Positions 1-5,195 of a stretch of DNA of 5,195 bases are shown one piece after another (within the stretch, counting starts at the first letter, position 1; the number at the start of each line of letters is the position of its first letter). This stretch comes from Marinagarivorans sp. UBA5868 (GTDB lineage: Bacteria; Pseudomonadota; Gammaproteobacteria; Pseudomonadales; Cellvibrionaceae), in assembly GCA_002432095.1 (NCBI GenBank), contig DJFQ01000262.1, forward strand, positions 17,722-22,916. The letters are read 5' to 3'. Made by a program: the position numbers and the translations under genes. The notes below the pieces were generated by a model. The model had not been told where the DNA came from. It saw nothing but the letters and a program-made list of their open reading frames with translations, and did not search any database.

Positions 1-1592
1 AGCGGCAGAATAAAATTTTCATTGAAAGCGTACAGCAGACTGAACGTCAGATCGTGATGATGGAATTGCCGGTGAATGGGATCGTTGGACATGTAACGCA
101 AACTGTCATTCATCCAACCCATATTCCATTTATAGCCGAACCCTAAGCCACCAGCGTGAACCGGATGGGATACGCCAGGCCAGGCGGTCGACTCCTCTGC
201 CACCATCATGATATCGGGGAAGCGCTCATACACTTTTTGGTTGACGCGCTTGAGTAGATCAATGGCTTCAAGATTTTCCCTTCCACCATAGGAATTGGGA
301 ATCCACTCGCCGTGCTTGCGGCTGTAATCCAAATACAACATGGATGCCACCGCATCGACCCGCAGGCCATCCACATGAAAACGTTCTAACCAAAACAGCG
401 CATTGGCAAAGAGAAAGTTCGCAACTTCGCAACGCCCGTAGTTGTAGATATAGGTATTCCAGTCCGGGTGAAAACCTTGGCGCTCATCCGCGTGCTCGTA
501 CAGCGGAGTGCCGTCGAAACGCGCAAGGCCATGGCCATCCGATGGAAAATGCCCTGGCACCCAATCAATTAACACGCCCAAACCGGCCTGGTGGCAGCGA
601 TCAATAAAATGCATAAAGTCCTGCGGGCCACCGAACCGAGAAGTGGGAGCAAAAAGTCCAACCGGCTGATAACCCCAGGAGCCATCAAATGGATATTCGC
701 TGATGGGCATTAATTGAATATGCGTAAACCCCAGTTTCAACGTGTAGGGAATAAGCTGGTCCGCTAGTTCACGATAACTTAAATATTCTTGGGGATTTTG
801 CGGGTCGCGACGCCATGACCCCAAATGCACCTCATAAATACTGATCGGGCGATCAATAGCGGATTGATGGCCTCGGTTGCTCATCCATTCGCCGTCGCTC
901 CAAACATAATCTCGCGTATCCACCACGCGCGACGCCGTTTGTGGGGGACGCTCCGCGGCGAACCCGACCGGATCTGCCTTTTGCGGCAACAGATGGCCGT
1001 CGCGGGTTTTGATCTCGTATTTATAGAGGGCGCCAACGTGCAGATGCGGGATAAAAATCTCCCAAACGCCGCTGGGGACATGCTTGCGCATCATGTGATG
1101 ACGGCCGTCCCAAAAATTGAATTCACCCACCACCGACACACGCCGCGCATTAGGTGCCCAAACCGCAAAACGCACACCGGGGATCCCATCCACCTCCATC
1201 ACCTGCGCGCCCAGCCAGTCGTAAAGACGCTCATGTCGCCCTTCACCAAACAAATATAAATCCATTTCGCCAATGCTGGTGCCGAAGCGGTAAGGGTCTT
1301 CGCGGATTTCTATGTGATCGCCAAAGTAAACTCGAAAACGGTAAACAAACCGCTTATCCGCCGCGATGAGACCGGCGAACACACCATCGCGCACTTCCGT
1401 CAGTTCCCCCAGCAGCTTTTCATCGCGAGAGCCAATCACCTCAACCCGTGACGCACCGGGAAGAAACGCGCGCAAAACAAACTGCCCCGGCCCCCATTCG
1501 TGCAGGCCGAGCAGAGCAAATACGTCATCGCATTCGGAGTAAAGCAGGGAGTCGAGTTGGGAAGGTGACAATAAAATTAAGTCGTTTTTCAC
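1..1592 (-). CDS. glgB: 1,4-alpha-glucan (glycogen) branching enzyme GlgB, C-terminus cut by window edge
   Basis: GlgB cleaves alpha-1,4-glucan chains and rejoins the piece as an alpha-1,6 branch during cytosolic glycogen synthesis. About 530 residues are visible. Residues 1-115 form the N1 domain of the long E. coli-type enzymes. A CBM48 domain follows (about 135-220; FAVWAPNA begins at 142, then [10 protein letters not shown]). The GH13 barrel opens with [13 protein letters not shown] (I252 of the IYEVHLGSW part). GH13 motifs are intact: DWVPGH (D343, H348), GLRVDAV with nucleophile D413, and AEES with acid/base E466. Each is exactly eight residues beyond its E. coli counterpart (D335, D405, E458). 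The window ends at NFILPL, just before the expected SHDEVVHGK motif, so the third catalytic Asp and the C-terminal beta domain are outside. The GTG start at 1592 is supported by an AAGGA ribosome site nine bases upstream and an in-frame TAA just before that site. It follows malQ by 153 bases in the same direction, suggesting co-transcription. The frame is unbroken throughout. Identity is very secure. Confidence 0.97.
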   Translation of the reverse strand, partial: MKNDLILLSPSQLDSLLYSECDDVFALLGLHEWGPGQFVLRAFLPGASRVEVIGSRDEKLLGELTEVRDGVFAGLIAADKRFVYRFRVYFGDHIEIREDPYRFGTSIGEMDLYLFGEGRHERLYDWLGAQVMEVDGIPGVRFAVWAPNARRVSVVGEFNFWDGRHHMMRKHVPSGVWEIFIPHLHVGALYKYEIKTRDGHLLPQKADPVGFAAERPPQTASRVVDTRDYVWSDGEWMSNRGHQSAIDRPISIYEVHLGSWRRDPQNPQEYLSYRELADQLIPYTLKLGFTHIQLMPISEYPFDGSWGYQPVGLFAPTSRFGGPQDFMHFIDRCHQAGLGVLIDWVPGHFPSDGHGLARFDGTPLYEHADERQGFHPDWNTYIYNYGRCEVANFLFANALFWLERFHVDGLRVDAVASMLYLDYSRKHGEWIPNSYGGRENLEAIDLLKRVNQKVYERFPDIMMVAEESTAWPGVSHPVHAGGLGFGYKWNMGWMNDSLRYMSNDPIHRQFHHHDLTFSLLYAFNENFILP

Positions 1593-1601
1593 GATCTGTT
1601 T

Positions 1602-1606
1602 TCCTT
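1602..1606 (-). promoter_or_regulatory. Ribosome binding site of glgB
   Basis: AAGGA on the minus strand, nine bases before the GTG at 1592. It fixes the non-ATG start: an in-frame TAA directly before this site rules out any earlier start, and translation from here gives the expected N1-domain length. Confidence 0.75.
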
Positions 1607-1621
1607 ATCTTTTTTATCACC

Positions 1622-1718
1622 GCAGAGCAACGCGCCGGCCAATGGCCTTCGTATTAATGGCAAAGCCATCGGGTTGCAATTTTGCATCGGCGGATCGCGT
1701 CCGCAGAAAGTGCTCTGC
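1622..1718 (-). promoter_or_regulatory. Possible branched leader RNA between malQ and glgB
   Basis: The 153-base gap holds nested inverted repeats. A perfect 8-bp pair, GCAGAGCA (1711-1718 read on the minus strand) with TGCTCTGC (1622-1629), would close a domain of 81 bases. Inside it, in transcript order, are GCGGA/TCCGC with a five-base loop (1690-1704), a weak TGCA/TGCA hairpin (1675-1686), ATGGC/GCCAT with a three-base loop (1657-1669) and GGCC/GGCC with a three-base loop (1637-1647). The closing stem ends 15 bases before the glgB ribosome site. No hairpin is followed by a run of U, so this does not look like a simple intrinsic terminator. It might be a processing or stabilising structure, a regulatory leader, or chance: stems of 4-5 bp are common. 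I recognise no known riboswitch class. Confidence 0.3.
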
Positions 1719-1745
1719 TGGTGTTAGTTAAAAGGTGAAGCCGGC

Positions 1746-3866
1746 TCAACCGCGCTCCATGGCAATGGCGCGCAGCAGCGACTGCACACGCTCTTCGGAG
1801 AACAACAGCTCCAGCGGTACAGCCAGCTTGCGCTGCCAGTTGGGATATTGATAGCTGGTGCCCGGTACATTGACCGGCTCCTCCAGCAACTCCAGATCTT
1901 CCAGTTGCACGACAAAAAGCTGCGATGCACATTGGCTCACACCATGCAAAAGCGCGGCGGCAAAAGTCTGGCGCATAGGTTCTGCCAACAGTGCTGCAAA
2001 TTGGTCCCGCTTGACCAAACCGCGGGCCTCCAACCATTCCAGCAGGCGCAATTTTTCCATATCCCGCTGCACCAGCACCTCCTCGTAATCCACGCCCTCC
2101 TCAAGCAGATTTAATTTCTGGCGCAGTTGCAGGTCGGAGCCAATCCACCAACTCGCAATGGTCGGCACATCGTGATTGGTTAACATCGCCAGTGCGCGCG
2201 GTTCGTAATCCTGCGCGGGGCGGAAGCGGCCGTCCTGCAATTTCTCGAAATAAAACAGTTTGTTGGTAAAGACGTTGGCGCGCATCAGCGCCTCACGAAA
2301 CTCTGCTGGCACAACGCCCATATCTTCGCCAATCACCAGACAGCGGTTGCGCACACTCTCCAGCCGTAGCAGGCCGAGCATTTCGCGAAACGGGTAATAA
2401 ACATATGCACCAAAGTCCGCTGTTTGACCGGGCGGGCACCACCACAAACGCATCAACGCCATTGCGTGGTCAATTCGCAGCGCCCCACAGTGCGCCATAT
2501 TGGCGCGCAACAGGTTAATAAAATGATTAAATCCGGTGGACCGCAAAGTTGCGGGGTCTATTGGCGGCAGACCCCAATTTTGTCCTTTTTCTGCGAGCGG
2601 GTCTGGCGGTGCGCCCACGGCGGCCGAACGGCAGAATAGGTGCGCGTTGGTAGCAACCTCGGCACCGCCTCCATCTGCACCGACCGCAAGATCTCGCATT
2701 AATCCGAGTTTCATGCCTCGCTCACGAGCGTGGCGTTGGCACGCCTCTAACTGACTATCGGCCAGCCACTGCAAATACGCGTGGAATTGAATACGCTCGG
2801 CGTAGCGATTGGCCGCATCCTTTCTCTGCGCTTCATCAAGCTGATCAATTTCCTGGCCGGTCGTTTCCGCGAGAACTTGATAAAGGCAGAAATCCTGCAG
2901 AGACTCGCCAGAGTCACTGACAAACCGGCGAAATTTCTGTGCGCGCGGAGAGTTTTTCTCCAGTTCATTTGCATTAAATACCGCATACATTTCGCGGAAC
3001 ACGGCCATTTTGGTGCTGTATACAGCTGCATACGCAACTTTGTCCTGCGCGCGCAAACGCACCAGAATCGGCAAAATATCCGCCGTTTTTTTAATGTATT
3101 CCGGCTCGATTTCGGGATCGATATAAAGCGGGTTGAGAAAGCGCCGGTCAGACGGACTGTATGGGCTACAGTGGTGTTCGATCGGCGAGCGCAAAGCGTG
3201 CAGCGGATTTAGACCGATCATATCCGCCCCAGCTTCGGCAGCTTCAGTAACCAGCATTTTTAGATCGGTAAAATCTCCGATCCCCCAGTTTCGGGCCGAC
3301 CGAAGGGTATAAAGCTGGACGATAATCCCCCACGGACGCTTGCCCTGCACCACCCAGTCAGGTGTATAGGCTTGGGGGGGAACAACCACTAACTGTGTGT
3401 TAGACGTTTTACTGGCTTCCTCCTTATGGGTCACACGGAGACGATGATAGCCAATGGGAATCTCATGCACCGGGATAGCGCGCTTGGTGTAGCGAACGCC
3501 CTCATACAGGTAATCGCCCACCTCATCACAAGCTGCAGGGACGAACTCGCCGCTGCGAGCACCGCCAGCTTCAAGGAATATCTCGTAATAAAACGTCTTA
3601 TGTAAATCGCTCGGCGCAACATTAATCGTGAACTGGGGCTTTTCACTTGCGTCGCTCATCAATAATGGGGGGAACCAATTACGCCAAGGCTCAATATCCA
3701 ACGCATAAGCCTGCTCTGCTATCGCTTCGGCAGAATCCGTGTTAACACCCATTGCCTGAAGCAGGCGTTGACGGTTCTGTAACGACACCGCAACTTTCTC
3801 GCCCCGGTAGTTGTAATATTCGCTCGCAATTCCACGCCAATAAAACAACTTGTCTAAGTTGTCCAT
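1746..3866 (-). CDS. malQ: 4-alpha-glucanotransferase (amylomaltase) MalQ, GH77
   Basis: MalQ is a cytosolic enzyme that transfers alpha-1,4-glucan segments between maltodextrins and releases glucose, feeding or recycling short chains for maltose and glycogen metabolism. The 706 residues compare with 694 in E. coli, so it is full length and of the long type. Residues 1-165 form the N-terminal helical and beta-sandwich region of this type. The catalytic barrel starts near 175 (KRPWGIIVQLYTLRS, then NWGIGDF). The conserved active-site loop VGAPPD...GQNWGLPP spans 417-435. Catalytic residues are present: nucleophile D466 in ALRIDHAM, acid/base E514 in VIGEDMG and D566 in LTNHDVPT, each 18 beyond E. 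coli D448, E496 and D548. The C-terminal EEPVNVPGTSYQYPNWQRKL (662-681) is the family signature. The ATG at 3866 has GGTGAG six bases upstream. It lies 392 bases after cpoB and 153 before glgB, all co-directional. No defect was seen; a run of seven C lies in codons for VVPPQ (161-165). Confidence 0.97.
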   Translation of the reverse strand: MDNLDKLFYWRGIASEYYNYRGEKVAVSLQNRQRLLQAMGVNTDSAEAIAEQAYALDIEPWRNWFPPLLMSDASEKPQFTINVAPSDLHKTFYYEIFLEAGGARSGEFVPAACDEVGDYLYEGVRYTKRAIPVHEIPIGYHRLRVTHKEEASKTSNTQLVVVPPQAYTPDWVVQGKRPWGIIVQLYTLRSARNWGIGDFTDLKMLVTEAAEAGADMIGLNPLHALRSPIEHHCSPYSPSDRRFLNPLYIDPEIEPEYIKKTADILPILVRLRAQDKVAYAAVYSTKMAVFREMYAVFNANELEKNSPRAQKFRRFVSDSGESLQDFCLYQVLAETTGQEIDQLDEAQRKDAANRYAERIQFHAYLQWLADSQLEACQRHARERGMKLGLMRDLAVGADGGGAEVATNAHLFCRSAAVGAPPDPLAEKGQNWGLPPIDPATLRSTGFNHFINLLRANMAHCGALRIDHAMALMRLWWCPPGQTADFGAYVYYPFREMLGLLRLESVRNRCLVIGEDMGVVPAEFREALMRANVFTNKLFYFEKLQDGRFRPAQDYEPRALAMLTNHDVPTIASWWIGSDLQLRQKLNLLEEGVDYEEVLVQRDMEKLRLLEWLEARGLVKRDQFAALLAEPMRQTFAAALLHGVSQCASQLFVVQLEDLELLEEPVNVPGTSYQYPNWQRKLAVPLELLFSEERVQSLLRAIAMERG

Positions 3867-3872
3867 AAAATA

Positions 3873-3878
3873 CTCACC
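3873..3878 (-). promoter_or_regulatory. Ribosome binding site of malQ
   Basis: GGTGAG on the minus strand with a six-base spacer (TATTTT) before the ATG at 3866. It supports this ATG as the true start. Confidence 0.65.
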
Positions 3879-3923
3879 GCTAATGGTTCAGGTTTTTAAT
3901 TGTCTGGAGGGGCTGCCTAAGAA

Positions 3924-3956
3924 CCAAGTCTAGCGTATCTCATGCCAACTTCTAGC
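3924..3956 (-). promoter_or_regulatory. Direct repeat with sigma-54-like motif upstream of malQ
   Basis: On the minus strand GCTAGAAGTTGG (3956-3945) is repeated as GCTAGACTTGG (3934-3924), a 22-bp period or about two helical turns. Overlapping it, TTGGCATG followed by GCT gives the sigma-54 geometry GG-N10-GC (GG at 3946-3945, GC at 3934-3933). The -24 half matches consensus well, but the -12 half has AC instead of TT before GC. If used, transcription would begin roughly 55 bases before the malQ ATG. The repeat alone could equally be an operator for a regulator bound on one face of the helix. Part of the sigma-54 likeness comes from the repeat itself, so the two readings are not independent. 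Confidence 0.25.
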
Positions 3957-4054
3957 ATTTTGATTTAAGCCCACCGCCCCGCGCGTGAATTATCCGCGTC
4001 GCTACAAAACACGGTAGAAACAACCTCCGCTGAGCAAGCTCGTACGAAAAAACC

Positions 4055-4115
4055 GCGGCAAATCATGGTTGCAAATGGAGAAAACTAAGGTATTTTTTTC
4101 ACTCTGCGGCAAATC
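4055..4115 (-). repeat. 10-bp direct repeat GATTTGCCGC, two copies
   Basis: The minus strand carries GATTTGCCGC at 4115-4106 and again at 4064-4055, a 51-bp period. The first copy is soon followed by a run of seven A and the second by a run of six T. Copies are exact over 10 bp and diverge on both sides. Function is unknown; chance duplication is possible. Confidence 0.35.
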
Positions 4116-4135
4116 TTACGTCACACGGAGAAAGC

Positions 4136-4159
4136 CGAGACATCCCCATTCGAGACATC
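4136..4159 (-). repeat. 9-bp direct repeat GATGTCTCG, two copies with 15-bp period
   Basis: GATGTCTCG occurs at 4159-4151 and 4144-4136 on the minus strand, separated by six bases (AATGGG). It sits directly next to the inverted repeat at 4160-4178. Close spacing of this kind is typical of binding sites for a regulator, but no known consensus was recognised. Confidence 0.35.
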
Positions 4160-4178
4160 TGCCATAGTAGGAATGGCA
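4160..4178. repeat. Inverted repeat TGCCAT-N7-ATGGCA
   Basis: A perfect 6-bp inverted repeat with a seven-base centre. Neither strand has a T run directly after it on the side needed for an intrinsic terminator of cpoB, so it could be an operator half-site pair or a second hairpin of a bipartite termination region. It lies 81 bases past the cpoB stop codon. Confidence 0.35.
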
Positions 4179-4203
4179 ATAAAGTGCGCCTAGGGATTGG
4201 CGC
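4178..4203 (-). terminator. Possible weak intrinsic terminator after cpoB
   Basis: On the minus strand GCGCC (4203-4199), an eight-base loop and GGCGC (4190-4186) form a perfect 5-bp GC-only stem, followed by ACTTTATT (4185-4178). The stem is GC-rich and the tail moderately U-rich, as expected for a terminator, but the stem is short and the tail interrupted. It starts 55 bases past the cpoB stop, a plausible end for the tol-pal-cpoB transcript. Confidence 0.35.
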
Positions 4204-4258
4204 CGAGCGCTATATGGATCGCCGGATAATGTTTGCCACTAAATTTTGCGGGCGCAAC

Positions 4259-5020
4259 TTAGAAATTTTGCTGGAGAAAATCTCGCGCAAGGCTGGCGGC
4301 CGTTGAGTTGGAGTCGGCAACTTCCTGCAACAGCTTTTTGGCTTGCTCGGATTTGCCTTCGGCGTGATACAACCTCGCCAGTTTGAATTTGGCTTCTGGA
4401 GTCTTTTGATGGCTGGGATACTGCTCAGCCATCTGCTCAAACCAGCGTTTAGACTGCTCGTGATCATTTTTTTGCAGATAAATCTGCCCCAACCAATACA
4501 GTGCATTTGCCGAGTAATGACCGGTGGGAAAATCCTGTAAATAACGCTGAAGCGCATCGGCACCGCCATCGAAATCCCGTTGTTTTAATACGAGATCGAT
4601 CGCCGAGCGATATGCAGATAATTCATCCGCCTGTGCCGCATCCAGAGGGTGCTCAGAGTCTATCGGCGCTTGGGGTACATCAGTACTCGGAGCTGTGGCC
4701 GCATTACTGGCGGCAGGGGTTCCCGCTGCGACTTGACTCAAACGACGATCCAGATCCAGATAATCATCCAGGCGCTGTTGCTTGAGTTGACGAATTTCAA
4801 AAGATTGTTGTTCTACCAGACCGCGCAACTCAAGAACCTCTTGTTGCAACAGTTGCATCTGATAAAACATTTCCGCTTGACCAGCGGTATTGGAAGGTTC
4901 GACAGAACGCGCAGCAGAAGGAGGTTTTCCGCCAATGGGTTGCGATTCAATAATTTGAACTTGCGCGTTTGCGAAAGAAGCCGCCATCACGAGGATGGCG
5001 GTGGAAACATATTTCAACAT
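4259..5020 (-). CDS. cpoB: Cell division coordinator CpoB (YbgF), periplasmic coiled-coil/TPR protein
   Basis: In E. coli, CpoB works in the periplasm with the Tol-Pal system and links PBP1B-driven peptidoglycan synthesis to outer-membrane constriction. This 253-residue protein has the family architecture. A Sec signal peptide covers residues 1-19 (hydrophobic core AILVMAA, cleavage after ANA before QVQ). A charged, Gln- and Leu-rich coiled coil covers about 48-96, the trimerisation segment. An Ala/Thr/Pro-rich linker spans about 98-120. Three TPR-like repeats follow at about 134-166, 171-203 and 208-238, including ALYWLGQIYLQ and AKFKLARLYHAEGK. Length is close to the 263 residues of E. coli. 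The gene starts ten bases after the pal stop, as in the canonical operon. No strong Shine-Dalgarno sequence precedes the ATG, so translation may be coupled to pal. The signal peptide starting exactly at this ATG supports the start. Identity rests on both architecture and neighbour. Confidence 0.95.
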   Translation of the reverse strand: MLKYVSTAILVMAASFANAQVQIIESQPIGGKPPSAARSVEPSNTAGQAEMFYQMQLLQQEVLELRGLVEQQSFEIRQLKQQRLDDYLDLDRRLSQVAAGTPAASNAATAPSTDVPQAPIDSEHPLDAAQADELSAYRSAIDLVLKQRDFDGGADALQRYLQDFPTGHYSANALYWLGQIYLQKNDHEQSKRWFEQMAEQYPSHQKTPEAKFKLARLYHAEGKSEQAKKLLQEVADSNSTAASLARDFLQQNF

Positions 5021-5030
5021 TTCGAAAGGC

Positions 5031-5195
5031 TTATTCGTAGCTCAGTTCTACGCGACGATTTTTGGACCATGAATTCTCGCCGCTACCCATAACAGAGGGA
5101 CGCTCTTCGCCATAGGAAACGGTTTCGATGCTGGAGCCATTCACACCTTGCAGAACCATGAAATCACGCACGGCATTTGCGCGACGCTCACCCAG
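5031..5195 (-). CDS. pal: Peptidoglycan-associated lipoprotein Pal, C-terminal end only
   Basis: The last 54 codons and TAA of pal are visible; the rest lies beyond the window. Pal is an outer-membrane lipoprotein whose periplasmic OmpA-like domain binds peptidoglycan and which TolB and TolA use to draw the outer membrane inward at division. The fragment reads [13 protein letters not shown], then [12 protein letters not shown], then [11 protein letters not shown] at the C-terminus. These are the last helix-strand units of the OmpA_C fold; the LGERRANAV and NRR motifs are strongly conserved in Pal. The fold alone would allow another OmpA-like protein, but cpoB ten bases downstream makes Pal nearly certain. 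The reading frame is clean to the window edge. Confidence 0.93.
   Translation of the reverse strand: MGERRANAVRDFMVLQGVNGSSIETVSYGEERPSVMGSGENSWSKNRRVELSYE

Larger units (their letters stand above)
3867..4258. other. Intergenic region between cpoB and malQ, no convincing gene
   Basis: This stretch of 392 bases separates the end of the tol-pal-cpoB unit from malQ. The longest minus-strand ORF noticed codes 33 residues (4066-3965) with no ribosome site. No tRNA cloverleaf was recognised. The region probably contains the cpoB terminator near its high-coordinate end and the malQ promoter near its low-coordinate end. It carries two hairpin-forming inverted repeats (4186-4203 and 4160-4178), a 9-bp direct repeat (4136-4159), a 10-bp direct repeat (4055-4115) and an imperfect 11-12 bp direct repeat (3924-3956), each described separately. 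No clear sigma-70 promoter with a good -35 and -10 pair was found by eye. Confidence 0.6.

Noticed and set aside
825..1259. Plus-strand ORF of 144 codons
   Set aside because: It lies opposite glgB, whose minus-strand frame matches the family residue by residue; the plus-strand translation has no recognisable domain.
1654..2037. Minus-strand ORF of 127 codons overlapping the malQ 3' end
   Set aside because: It is an alternative frame of malQ, Cys- and Ala-rich without a domain; the malQ frame carries the conserved C-terminal signature there.
2781..3212. Plus-strand ORF of 143 codons
   Set aside because: It is antisense to the well-supported malQ and has no family resemblance.
3981..4001. GATAAT as a sigma-70 -10 box on the minus strand
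   Set aside because: No acceptable -35 element lies 16-18 bases upstream, so the hexamer alone does not support a promoter.
3965..4066. 33-codon minus-strand ORF in the cpoB-malQ gap
   Set aside because: There is no ribosome site, its composition is unremarkable, and it contains one of the short direct repeats; too little to call a gene.
4093..4099. Run of seven T on the plus strand as a possible terminator
   Set aside because: No stable hairpin precedes it on the plus strand, and no plus-strand gene needs a terminator here.
3430..4130. TCACACGGAGA present both inside malQ and in the gap
   Set aside because: The shared 11-mer is one copy in coding sequence and one in spacer, about 690 bases apart, with no extension; taken as coincidence.
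4121..4165. 14-codon minus-strand ORF containing the repeat as DVSNG/DVSAF
   Set aside because: It is very short, and the apparent peptide repeat simply follows from the 15-bp DNA repeat period; no ribosome site was seen.
4649..5092. Plus-strand ORF of 147 codons
   Set aside because: It is antisense to cpoB and the end of pal; its composition is Arg- and Leu-rich as expected of an antisense shadow.

Overview
The window reads as ordinary chromosomal DNA of a gammaproteobacterium. All genes lie on the minus strand, so biological order runs from high to low coordinates. The evidence is the enterobacterial-type MalQ and GlgB proteins (the catalytic residues of each keep a constant offset from the E. 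coli proteins) and the pal-cpoB pair that ends the classical tol-pal operon. A polysaccharide-using marine or soil group such as the Cellvibrionaceae would fit, but that is a guess from general flavour; the sequence does not prove a genus.

Layout in the direction of transcription: 5195-5031 is the 3' end of pal (peptidoglycan-associated lipoprotein, last 54 residues). Ten bases later comes cpoB/ybgF (5020-4259), a periplasmic coiled-coil plus TPR protein of the Tol-Pal envelope-constriction machine. A 392-base gap without a convincing gene follows (4258-3867). It holds a possible terminator hairpin, a 19-bp inverted repeat, two kinds of short direct repeat and a possible promoter/operator region. 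malQ (3866-1746, 4-alpha-glucanotransferase, complete) comes next. A 153-base gap follows (1745-1593) that could fold into a branched leader RNA. Last is glgB (1592 to beyond base 1, glycogen branching enzyme), cut by the window edge after about 530 of the usual 730 or so residues.

There are two functional units. pal-cpoB is the tail of the cell-envelope operon. malQ-glgB is the start of a glycogen/maltodextrin unit: MalQ rearranges linear alpha-1,4-glucans and GlgB introduces alpha-1,6 branches. Further glycogen genes may lie beyond base 1, but they cannot be seen.

No mobile element, CRISPR array, tRNA, rRNA or unfamiliar protein system was found. The points worth a second look are regulatory: the possible multi-branched leader before glgB, with a 32-codon ORF whose stop overlaps the glgB GTG; and the repeat-rich gap between cpoB and malQ, with a 22-bp-period direct repeat overlapping a sigma-54-like GG-N10-GC motif. 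All of these are inferences from short motifs.
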